Of a DNA stretch of 64,000 bases, positions 1 through 10,336 are shown in pieces. This DNA comes from Atherix ibis (Eukaryota; Arthropoda; Insecta; Diptera; Athericidae). Numbering within the stretch: the first letter of the stretch is position 1; every line of letters starts with the position of its first letter. The notes under the pieces were generated by a model. It worked only from the letters and a program-made list of their open reading frames with translations. It was not told the DNA's origin and searched no databases. The DNA is taken from positions 47,965,020-48,029,019 of the forward strand of contig OY282607.1 of assembly GCA_958298945.1 (NCBI GenBank). Direction: 5' to 3'. Position numbers and translations under genes: made by a program.

Positions 1-764
1 GACAGGTTTTCATTTCTATGTTACACATAGACATGAGAACACAGTCGCTCCTATGGAGCATATAGCGGCACTAGAGACTCAGTGAATTCTCTCCATCTGC
101 TTCTGTCTTGAGCTAGCCATTTTATTTCCGACCATGATTTGCCAGTTTGTTGGTGTTTGCCAGTTTGTTGGTATAAATACTTACTTTTTCGTAAATACTT
201 CAAAAAAGATTAAAAAAATTACACTAGATGTCAGTGGGTGTCATATCTACATAAAAACTCTACACACAAGTATGCAAGCGTTACGATTTCTCGCCGATGT
301 TGCAATAATTTGGACAGAAAATTGCGTATGCATATTCGCCTGATTTTGTTCTTTTAATTCTGAGAGCTCTTTTTCTGTTTGTTTATATGTAAAATCCGTA
401 TGATATGAGCTAGGGTCGCCTCCACTATGATACCAATTGGTGAACTCTAAGTTCATGGGTTAGATAAAACCAGTTGTGATTAGTTGGACGGACCTGTTAA
501 AGGTGGTTAGATTTTGTAGAGCATATTACTTTATTTTAAAAGATTAAAAAAACGATTTGGAAAGGTATTGAAAGGTCTAAAAGCTACACAATGGAGGGAT
601 TGCTATTAGAAAAGAAATATCGGGCTAGATAACATTCCGTTAGAAGATGAGGAATAGTAAGTTGAATGATTGATGATGTTATATGCCATTTGGATAGCAG
701 GTAGAGAAGTAAGCCCAAAATTCAAATTTTAAATGCAACTGAACCAAAATTCAAACTTTAAATG
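1..764. other. Unassigned leading sequence
   Basis: No credible gene is visible. The only pattern noticed is a direct repeat of GCCAGTTTGTTGGT near 140-170 and a run of two similar A/T-rich motifs just before the retroelement at about 720-770. Short open frames here have no recognisable content. Confidence 0.4.
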
Positions 765-1190
765 CAACCGCTTGGGAATTCATTCATTGCTGGTGGTGCC
801 TTTAACGCCAAGCACCCACAAAGGGGCTGTCGAGTCTCCAATCCCCGTGGGATTATTTTTAACCAAGTGCTTTCATCCTCTCCCTACCAAGTCGTCTCTC
901 CTCCGACTCCCACTTACTGGCCAACTTCCCGATCTAAGCTTCCTCACATTCTAGATTACTTTATAACTAGTCCCATAAATTTCGCCAACATTAATGTTAA
1001 TTCACTACTAGATCTTAACTCCAATCATAGCCCTATTCTACTAGTTCTCGATTCCCAATCCACTCTAAAAGTCAATGCGCCGAGACTTATTAATGGACCA
1101 ATTGATTGGGAATTAATGGACCAACTAGATGACGTGGTACACAAGTTTACATGTTTATTACAAAACGCTACAGCCTTTTCGCAAAAAAGT
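765..1190 (+). pseudogene. Jockey endonuclease remnant (EEP fold)
   Basis: This is the C-terminal part of the apurinic-like endonuclease that nicks target DNA. GGAFNAKHPQ corresponds to the catalytic GGDFNAKH motif with Asp changed to Ala. SNHSPI corresponds to the SDHLPV-type motif with Asp changed to Asn. The N-terminal half is missing because of 5' truncation. The frame shifts near 1190-1200 relative to the reverse transcriptase that follows. Two substituted catalytic residues make this domain inactive. Confidence 0.7.
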
Positions 1191-3000
1191 AAAAACTCAA
1201 CCATTAACAATTAGGCGTCTTACTGCAGAAAAACAAAAAGCAAGAGCTGATTGGCAACATACAAGAATGCCCAGCGACAAAACCAAACTGAACAAGCTGC
1301 AAAAAGAACTACATGACGAAATCACTAAATACAATACAGAAAGTTTTAGAAACTACACTTCAACCCTAACGAAAAACAGAAGTTTGTGGACTGCTACAAG
1401 ACAAATACTATCTTATAGAAAAGCAAAGCACCTTTTACGAAAAACTGACGGAACCTGGGCCAAACCGGACAAACATAAAGCAGACGCTTTTGCTGAATAC
1501 CTTGCACAAACATTTACTCCACATGAGGACATATTAGACAGGACTCATTGCACTACAATCGAGACGGAACTATCCATTCCTTTACCCATGAGTCTTCCCC
1601 CTAAGGCAATCACTCCTTCCGAAGTTGCCTATTTAATCAAGCTCCTTCCCAAAAATAAAGCTCCTGGCTATGATCTGATTACCTCCAATATACTCCAACA
1701 ACTCCCTAAAAGAGCAATAGTTTTCCTTGCGACAATATATAACTCCATCCTTAGAACAACACATTTCCCAATCCTCTGGAAATTTGCAATCATTAAAATG
1801 ATACCTAAGCCCAATAAACCAATAAACCGCCCCACTTCCTACAGGCCAATAAGTCTCCTTCCACTACTCTCAAAAATCTTTGAAAAAATCCTCCTTCGCC
1901 GCTTACATCCTCTACACAAACCTTCAAATTTGATTCCTAATCACCAATTTGGTTTCCGCGCCGAGCACTCCACTACCCAGCAGTGTCATCGAGTTGTCGA
2001 TTTCATTGCATCCTCTTTAGAAAGAAAAGAGTACTGTCCCGGTGTGTTTCTTGATATAAGTCAAGCTTTTAATAGAGTTTGGCACCCGGGTCTACTCTGG
2101 AAACTCAAGAGGTTCCTTCCTTCCACCTATTTCCTAGTCCTAAGATCATTCCTTTCCAACCGATACTTCCAAATAAATGAGTCCAACGAACTCTCCAATA
2201 TCTCTCCGATATTGGCTGGGGTTCCTCAGGGTAGCATACTTGGACCCCTCCTCTACAAAATTTACACATCCGATATCCCAATTTGCCCTAATATCTTTTT
2301 TGCTACATACGCCGATTATACGGCTTGCCTTGCATCTAGCGAAAATCCCCAACATGCTTCCGAAACTCTCCAAATCCAAATCCAAACCCTCCAGAACTGG
2401 TTTACTAGATGGAGAATAAAAGTCAATGAACGTAAATCTACCCAGGTAAATTTCACTCTCCGTCGGGACTCATGCCCTGCCATATACCTTAATGGCAGTG
2501 CCATACCTCAACACACCAAAGCTCGGTACCTAGGACTGTACTTAGACAAACGCTTGACATGGAACCCACATACAAGACTTAAAAGACAAGAACTTAAAAG
2601 ACGATACCTAAAACTACTTTGACTTCTAGACAAACGTTCCAAACTTACTATAGACAGCAAAGTACTGTTATACAATACCTTACTGAAACCCATATGGACA
2701 TACGGACTAGAACTCTGGGGATCTACTAAGCCTTCTAATTCCCGTCGAATCCAATCCCTTCAATCAAAAATACTCCGTACAATTGTCGATGCCCCTTTTA
2801 TGTTCGCAATACTGTTATTCATCGTGATCTTAAAGTCCCATTTGTTTTTGACGTGGCTGTATCTCGTTATAAAAAGTTCCGTTCCCGTGTCCTCAATCAT
2901 AATAATCCTCTTGTTCAAGAACTATCCTCCATTTCCTTCCCTAGAAATACCCATCGAAGACTTAACGTCACTGGTCGCGTGATTGACTAAACTACTGAGG
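1190..3000 (+). pseudogene. Jockey reverse transcriptase (broken)
   Basis: The open stretch at 1129-2622 carries jockey-clade RT blocks in order: NKAPGYDLI, SYRPISLLP, FLDISQAFNRVWH, GVPQGSILGP, and the catalytic box as YADY instead of YADD at about 2308-2320. It ends in the thumb region (RYLGLYLDKRLTWNPH). A stop at about 2623 interrupts the thumb, and the same protein continues as LLDKRSKL and ELWGSTKPSNSRR before another frame change near 2800. Loss of the second Asp of the YADD box predicts a dead polymerase. Confidence 0.85.
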
Positions 3001-3138
3001 CTTAACAGAAACACACGCTAGCAGGAGGAACTTCATTGGATGTTTACTCCCCACAACCTTTCAAGCTAATTAATACTATTGCTCAAATTTGCTTATTACA
3101 ATGTTTTAGTGGTAAATATCTGTAAAAAAAAAAAAAAA

Positions 3139-4356
3139 TTCCCAATAAAGTTTATGGATGTGGATGGCATGTAATTCAGTTATAAGTCCATCCGCTGAAA
3201 AACAACAAGTTCCTGCAGAACGCATCAGTATTTTTCTTTTTGTACTCTTCCAGGGATGTAGACACTCTTACTCTCAATCTTGGTTTCTAGCCAGGATAAG
3301 GGAAGGAAGTCTGGAAAATTAAAATAATAGTAGAGGGATCTGTTTTCATATGGGAGATCATTAATGAAAGCGAGGAAGCATTTCTTTTATATAAAGAGGG
3401 TGATATTATATTTTAAGATATTATGAAGACGATATCACGGGAGCTAGTGTGGAGTTTAAGAAGACAGTAAAATATTTGATAAGTAGTGCGTCCACCGGTG
3501 AAGCTGTTGTTTATAAAGCAGACTAATACAACAGCTAATCACTGCCTCAATTAGCTGAAGTACTGATGCTAGCACGCTGACACATGCAGTGAAGTAATAC
3601 GTTCAAAAGGGAGGTGGTAGCTCTACTAGCATTACTTGGTTGAACCTTATAATTTCTGCCAATCTGTGGCCAAACACGGGCATTTAACCGAAGTCATATT
3701 CTATACACAATGCTTAGAACCATACAATTAACAATAAAATATAAATTAAAAAATTCTACGTATATTCTAATTTAAAAGTTATTTAAAAAAAAACTTTGAC
3801 CTGGAATATAAAACGGATCTTGTATACACTTTTTTATAAACTAAGACACTATTGAATTTATTTAGAATTAGATTCTGAGACTTACGAGTATTTCTATGAA
3901 ATGTTTAACTAATTACTTTACTTTATTAGATATATTTCAAGTTTATATTAGTTTTTGTAATAATTATTAGAAATTAAATCGCCTTTGCTATCAGTGCCAA
4001 TATATCGTATTTCTATTGTGAAATCATACAGAGAATATTGTTTGATGCAGTTGACCAGGGCTAGGAGGGCACTTAAAATCTAGCAAAAATTTAATAAAAG
4101 AAGTCAACCGGAAGTCTGGTCTAGATATACTATCGATCTTATGCCGAAGAATTCCGATGTGCAACTAATCGTTGGTTAGTCCTTCACTTGAATTATTAAT
4201 TATAGAACGACTAGATTTAAGCTCCTGCCCCAAATATGGTGTGCTAATATAACTAACTTTCGCCTACTTCACATATTTAAGTATATGGATTCCTCGGTGC
4301 TTATTTCATAATTTTTTAGTCTATATTTCTAAAAAAATTATTAAATATTTTATATA
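3139..4356. other. Intergenic, no gene seen
   Basis: AT-rich DNA with a slightly less AT-rich patch at about 3490-3650. I could not match it to a coding sequence or a known repeat, and neither strand has a supported open frame. Confidence 0.4.
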
Positions 4357-5542
4357 ACCGTTCGGCTGAAAAGTTTATAAGGTAACACAGTCAAAATATT
4401 TTTTTTTGCAAAATTCATTTTTATTATTCAACATAGTTGCCTTCGAGGGTGATACAGCGATTATAGCGATCTTCCAACTTTTCGATACTATTTTTATAGT
4501 ACTCTTTCGGTTTTGCCTCAAAATAGGCCTCAGTTTCGGCAATCACTTCATCATCGGTCTTAAATTTCTTGCCAGCGAGCATTCTCTTGAGGTCTGCAAA
4601 TAGGAAAAAGTCTCTGGGGGCCAGATCTGCAGAATACGGTGGATGGGGAAGCAATTCGTAGCCCAATTCATTGAGTTTGACCATCGTTTTCATCGACTTG
4701 TAACACGGTGCATTGTCTTGGTGAAACAACACTTTTTTCTTCTTCAAATGAGGCCGTTTCTTAGCGATTTCTTTCTTCAAGCGATCCAATAACGCTATAT
4801 AATAGTCGCTGTTGATGGTCTGTCCTTTCTGGAGATAGTCAATGAATATTATACCATGCGCATCCCAAAATACAGACGCCATCACCTTGCCAGCCGACTG
4901 TTGCGTCTTCCCACGCTTTGGATTCGGTTCGTCGCTCGCTCTCCACTCTGCCGACTGCCGATTGGACTCTGAAGTGTAGTGACGGAGCCATGTTTCATCC
5001 ATTGTCACATATCGACGCAAAAATTCGGGTTTATTGCGCTTGAACAGCTCCAAACACTGCTCAGAATCATCAACACGTTGTTGTTTTTGGTCCACAGGGA
5101 GCTCACGCGGCACCCACTTTGCACACAGCTTTCGCATGCCCAAATATTCATGCACGATATGTCCAACACGCTCTTTCGATATCTTCAGTCTCAGCTATCT
5201 CGCTCAACTTCACTTTACGGTCATTTAAAATTATTTTGTGGATTTTTTTGATGTTTTCTGCCGTAACCACCTCTTTTGGGCATCCACTGCGTTCTGCATC
5301 AACTGTGCTCGTACGACCAGTTCGAAATTGACGAAACCAATATTTCACAGTTGAAATAGCTGGAGCAGAGTCCGGATAACGTTTGTCAAACCATGCTTTG
5401 GTTTCCACTGTACTTTTTTTCATCAAAAAGCAATGCTTTATCAATACACGAAATTCGTCTTTATCCATTTTTTTTTCAATAACAAAAGTTGCTTCACTCA
5501 AAATGCTAGACGTCAACCTTATAAACTTTTCAGCCGAACTGT
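4357..5542 (-). mobile_element. Irritans-subfamily mariner, copy 1
   Basis: Terminal inverted repeats begin ACCGTTCGGCTGAAAAG on the left and ACAGTTCGGCTGAAAAG on the right (read inward), both flanked by the TA target duplication typical of mariners. The element is 1,186 bp. Compared with the copy at 15070-16339 it lacks about 100 bp of 5' leader between GACGTCTAG and CATTTTGAG. The encoded transposase is of the Himar1/irritans type. Confidence 0.92.
4424..5468 (-). pseudogene. Irritans mariner transposase, frameshifted
   Basis: A Himar1-like DD34D transposase of about 347 residues read from MDKDEFRVL (start at 5468) to GNYVE. The N-terminal helix-turn-helix half and the catalytic half sit in different frames because of a two-base deletion near 5187: GAGACTGAAG here, against GAGACTCTGAAG in the copies at 15.5 and 56.6 kb. 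The catalytic acids are present as MDETW, HQDNAP and the third Asp, though that block reads APRDFF instead of APSDFF. The linker WVPREL and the YSADLAP block (normally YSPDLAP) are visible. Confidence 0.9.
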
Positions 5543-7011
5543 TACATTTAAAGTCATTTTAGTAGTAGTACTCGTACTTTGAGGAAAATTATTGCGGAAT
5601 AGAGTAAAAAAAAACCTTTTGTTATAATAATTTTATGATTTTAAGCCTATTAAACATTATAAATTTTCTATTAATTATAACGGTTTTATAATAATATTAT
5701 GACAAATAATTTTATGGGTAAATAACTTATGTTATATATTTTTAAATTTTACTATTTAAAAGTCAAACCTTAAAGGCGTTTTCAATTATGTAAAATTTCT
5801 ATAAAGACTCATTCCTTCTGTGCTTCTTATATTATTTACAAACTTATGTATTTAATAGCAGTTACGTATTATTTAACGAAAGCTACGTCCCTAAGACATA
5901 AATGAGATAATTTTGATTCTTTGAGTATTCAATTCAAAATGTTTCTTGCAGTGAGTACTATAAATAATTTCCTATAGTGTTTCAATATGCTGCAATGAAA
6001 AATTTAACGATACTTTATCTAGTAGACTTAGAAGTGAATAATTTTGGTTTACTGAATATAATACATTAAATGAAGTCATATTAGGAAGAGCTAAGAAGCT
6101 AATGTTGGCTAGAATAAAATAAAATTATAATGAATCAATTAAATAATAACGTCTGTAATTAAAAAATAATAAATTTCGTTTTGGTTGATGTGCGAAAAGT
6201 TTTTTTTTTAAAGTTTTTTTTTGTTGCCTTTACGACTGAGCGGTTATTATATTTTTTGTTGTTTCGTGAGTAAGCTTAAAAACTTATGGAAAATAATGAT
6301 TGAGCATATACACATATGCATATTTTTAAATCCGTCAAAAAGAGAAAACATAAGAGGAAGTAAAGCTTCAATATTTAAATTTATTAAATATTGTGCCACA
6401 TTCATTTCATTACTGGTATTTCATCGAAGGCAATGAGCATAATGCACAGTTTTTTTTAATGATAAATTTAAATGAATTGCAAATTTACACCAATATATTA
6501 TAATAAGTTACCAACGATTACCAATCGGGATATTCAAAACGCTGTATGCTAACTATTGCTTACTGTCACTGAAAAAACCAAAGCCATTACGTGTACTTAC
6601 AATATTATACCAGCTCGTAATAAGCGATTTGTTATTAATAACATGTGGTTCGCTTGTGGCGCCTACAGTAGCAGTGCATTAACATTCTGCAATCAACCAA
6701 ATTTTTCATAAAATTATATAAGCTTAGGTGTGAATAAATATATTGGAATAGATATAGATGAATAGTTATTGTGTATGCTTTAAATAATTGAATAATTATT
6801 GCAATTAAAGTTTGTGGTTAATAACAAAAGTTATTGTGGTTAATGTTAAATTACAAAATTAAATATAAATTAAAAGCTATACGAATAACCATACAATAAT
6901 AATGATATTATTAATCATTTAATATGTGTTATTTATTAAATGAAATTTTTTTTTTGCATATACGAGTATAATAGTTATTAAATCTTACATCAATTATTAA
7001 ATATTAATATT
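5543..7011. other. AT-rich intergenic sequence
   Basis: Long A/T stretches with no supported gene. A less AT-rich patch at about 6480-6720 contains an acceptor-like TGATTGCAG and a donor-like GTAAGT on the minus strand, but the interval between them has stops in all frames, so I do not call an exon. Confidence 0.4.
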
Positions 7012-7539
7012 GGGAGGACAAATGGAAAACGGCGGTTTTTTTTTTTAAAAATTTAGACTTTTAATGTGGAAAAATGATCACTCATTCATGCGTCAAAATA
7101 TTGAACTTTTTCCCATCTTTCTGGCAGCATACGTACTTCATTTCACAAAAACTACTCCTCTTTTGAGGCGATCTACGAATCGACCCAATTTTTGGTCTAT
7201 TCGTAAGATCGGAAGTGCTGCTCCTCCTACTTCTAGGCCACGCGTCATCGATCGAAAGAGTTAGTAGTCGGAAGGGTCGATGTCTGGAAAATAGGGTTTC
7301 CTGAAGCCGTTTTTCAATGCTTCCAGGTACGTTTTAACCACCTTAGCAACATGTGGCCGAGCGTTTGCATACTCTAAAAATCACTTTGACGTGTCTTTGC
7401 TTATATTAGAGCAGTTTTTCCTTCAATGCTCGGCCCAAACGCATCGGTTGTGCTTGTTAGCGAGCTCCTGCGATGGTTTTATCTAGTTGCAACAGTTTAT
7501 AATATATGAGGCCTAGCCAGTTTCACCAAATACATAGTA

Positions 7540-8795
7540 CGAGGGTCGTTCAATAAGTCCTTAAATAAAGATGGAAAAAAACTTTTTAAAAAAAAAAAAA
7601 TTTTATTTTTCAACATAATCTCCTTTTAGCTCTATACACTTTTCCAACCGTTTTTCCAAAATTTTTATCCCGTCAAAAAAATAGGATTTCGGAAGTTCTG
7701 CAAAATGCTCATCCTTTTGAGCAATGACGTCCTCGTTGGAAGTGAACCGTCGTCCGCCAAGCCATTTCTTCAGATTGGGGAAAAGAAAATAGTCACTCGG
7801 GGCCAAATCTGGTGAATAAGTGGGATGCTGCAACAATTCCATTCTCAATTCCACAATTTTGGCCATGGAAACAGCGCAGGTGTACACACGCGCATTGCCC
7901 TGATGCAAGAGGATTTTTTTCTTCTTTAGATGGGGACGTTTCTCTTTGATTTCCTCGCTCAACCGTTGCAATAACGACGCGTAATACGCTCCTGTTATTG
8001 TTTTTCCTTTTTTCAAGTAGTCGATAAAAATGATGCCCTGCGAACCTCAAAAGACCGTGGCCATCACCTTGCCGGCCGATGGCAGAGTTTTTGCCTTCTT
8101 CGGAGCCCGTTCACCCTTGAAAATCCACTGTGATGACTGTCTCTTCGTTTCTGGAGTGTAGTAGTGTATCCAGGTTTCGTTCACAGTGACATATCGACGA
8201 AGGAATTCGGCAGGACTGCGATGAAAGAGTGCCAACATAGCCTCAGAGTCCACTGCACGATTGCGCTTATTCTCCTCTAAGAGCAAACGCGGCACCCATC
8301 TTGCCGAAATTTTTTTCACAGACAATTTTTCATGCAAAATTGAAGCGACTGTACCTTGTGATATGCCCATGGCCTCAACTAATTCGATCACTTTAATTCG
8401 CCGATCGTTCAAAATCAGATCGTGAATTTTGTCGATGATTTCAGGAGTAGACACCTCAGCTGGGCGTCCTGAACGATGTTCATCTTTTGTTGATGAACGG
8501 CCACGTTTAAATTCATTCACCCAATTGTAAACCGTCGGAAACACAGGTGCAGATGTGCCATGAACTGCATCCAACTCGGCTTTGATTTCTTTCGGGATTC
8601 AGCCTTTCAAATGTAGATGTTTGATAACAGCCCTAAACTCGCTTTTTCCATTGTTATGCACAAATAAATGTCGTTAACTTTAATCGACGATAGAAATTGA
8701 CCTACGCTATGGATCGAGCTGAAATTTTGACAGCTTTCCTGTCGATAATGGTACTTACAAAAAAATTTCTCGGATTTTCTAAGGACTTATTGAAG
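7540..8795 (-). mobile_element. Mariner family B, copy A (nested)
   Basis: The left repeat CGAGGGTCGTTCAATAAGTC follows a TA. The right repeat is damaged after AAGGACTTATTGAA. The element lies inside the family G mariner and is therefore younger than it. Three other copies lie at 21201-22458, 39898-41145 and 49975-51147. Confidence 0.9.
7603..8651 (-). pseudogene. Family B mariner transposase, copy A
   Basis: DD34D mariner transposase ending IELKGDYVEK. A one-base loss in the A-run just after the start, a stop in place of Glu-region residues near 8598, and a Trp-to-stop change in ATVFW (about 8048) break it. The first catalytic Asp is Asn (TVNETW) and the second is Gly (HQGNA). Only the third (APSDYF) is intact. 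The RSGRP and WVPRLL blocks are recognisable. Confidence 0.9.
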
Positions 8796-9491
8796 TAGGA
8801 TGTTCATGAGCTTCGAGTCATTGATGTTTAGTTTCGCCGTTGATATTGATGCATAGCCGTAGCGCTTCCAGGATTTTTTTCGCGTTAATTATTGTAAGTT
8901 GCCTTAGAATGACACTTTTTATCGCCTGATGTAGAAAGTCCTTCCTTTTTTGCTATTGGAGCAGCAATTTTCTTGCTCTTGGATCATTCCCAAGGCATTC
9001 AAACGATCATAAATGGCTTGTTGAGTGACGCTCAGTAAATTTGGAAGTTATTGTTGCATTTGACATGTACCTTTATCCAGTAATGCCTCAAATTCTGCAT
9101 CTTCAAACTTTTTCACCGGTCCGGGACGCTCTTTATCTTCCACGTTGAAATTACCAATTTTGTAGCGTTGGAACTACAACCCAACATGTTCTCTCATTAA
9201 TGCAATCCTCACTGTAAGTTTATACAATTATTTGATGCGCCTAAGCCGCAGATTTTTATCGAATTGAAGGCAAAAAGCAAAATTTTTTAGATTAACTTTG
9301 AGACTTTTATAACGCCGATAAAATGTCACAAATTTAATTATGAGGAGTTGTTAACAGATATCTAAAAGTTGTTAACAGATATAATTATGAGGGGGAGTTA
9401 AAAGATTAGAAGTGTTTATCCGATATTTTAGACCAGCATTTACTACTGGCGCCATCTATTAGAAAACAGCGATATCCCATTTATACTCCTA

Positions 9492-10105
9492 ATAATATAC
9501 TCGTTGTCTGGTAAAAGCTTCAATATCTTCTAATTTTTGAAGACGCAAGAATTTCAGGTAATCACATTCCATATATCTAAGATCCCAACATTACTTATTT
9601 TCATATTATTTTATAATTAAAGCATGATATATATAATAACCAAACTTAGAAATTATATGTAAAAATATTTTTTTTTTAAATAATATATATTTTTAAATTG
9701 GCACATCTTCTGAACAAATTTCATCAATTTTTAATAAGACCCCATGACAGTCGATTATCTAGTATGTAATCCTATTTGTAAAGATATTTTATCCAGCAGA
9801 ATAATTGGTAATTATTAATTTTGTTTACTAGAGGCCATCAACATTAAAAAACAGAATGGTTTTTTCGCTAAAATATATTTGTTTTGTTTCTTTTTAGAAG
9901 GAAGGTGCGCTTGATTACATTTTTAAAAAAAATTCATTAAAACATGAGTGCTTCTTCGTATAGTATAAAGCTACACCAAATATTTTTATAAAATATGTTA
10001 CAAAAAAAAGTTACATTAAGTAATTATTAATATATTAACTTAACAATAAATAAAATCAATCACAATTTGTAGATAAATGTAAATTAAGAATAAAATTATA
10101 AAATT
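9492..10105. other. AT-rich sequence downstream of the NRF gene
   Basis: No coding sequence is visible. It separates the family G mariner from the 3' end of the acyltransferase gene. Confidence 0.4.
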
Positions 10106-10111
10106 TTTATT
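10106..10111 (-). other. Candidate polyadenylation signal (AATAAA)
   Basis: AATAAA on the minus strand lies about 100 bases downstream of the acyltransferase stop codon at 10211-10213. The spacing is plausible for the 3' UTR, but the region is so A/T-rich that chance occurrence is possible. Confidence 0.4.
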
Positions 10112-10210
10112 TCTATTAATCTATAAATAAAATTAAGTATAATTTCATCTGTAGTTAGTTATATTGACATAACGCACTTCTCCATGTGATGATTATTTAT
10201 CCATTAGTGA

Positions 10211-10336
10211 TCATGTTTTGGCCGAATTCCGTTTTAGCATATAACTTGATAATTTACAGTACGGAATTTCAAACGATAGTGAAAACACAATTGAGCTTAT
10301 GTACACAATCACCACAAATCCACTTGTAAGTACACA
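10211..10336 (-). CDS. NRF-6-like gene, exon 7 (C-terminus and stop)
   Basis: Follows TTTTTAG and encodes 41 residues. These form the last transmembrane helix, ending with the family-typical FSLSFEIP, a short basic tail, and a TGA stop at 10211-10213. The phase matches exon 6 exactly. Confidence 0.9.
   Translation of the reverse strand, partial: CVLTSGFVVIVYISSIVFSLSFEIPYCKLSSYMLKRNSAKT

Larger units (their letters stand above)
765..3138 (+). mobile_element. 5'-truncated jockey-clade non-LTR retrotransposon
   Basis: The copy starts inside the endonuclease domain (degenerate GGxFNAKHP motif at the start, LDYFIT and NHSP motifs further on). It continues through a full jockey-type reverse transcriptase and ends in a 3' UTR with an A-run at about 3123-3138. 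A 5' truncation plus a poly-A tail is the usual signature of target-primed reverse transcription. A second jockey family occurs at 23.3-26.8 kb, 36.4-38.2 kb and 58.2 kb; this one is clearly diverged from it. I did not find a target-site duplication. Confidence 0.88.
7012..9491 (-). mobile_element. Mariner family G copy 1, split by a nested mariner
   Basis: The two ends are mariner-like: GGGAGGACAAATGG at the left and, read inward from the right, GGAGTATAAATGG followed by a TAGATGGCGCC motif. Minus-strand translation gives a damaged transposase in two parts. The N-terminal part lies at about 8830-9200 (FNVEDKERPG, FEDAEFEALLD, NALGMIQEQ). The C-terminal part lies at about 7100-7450 (ANARPHVAKVVKTYLEAL, FRSMTRG). 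The gap between them is exactly the nested family B mariner at 7540-8795. Relatives are at 29.9-31.1 kb and 61.1-61.8 kb. Confidence 0.78.

Noticed and set aside
6480..6720. Possible minus-strand exon between TGATTGCAG and GTAAGT
   Set aside because: All three frames between these sites contain stops.
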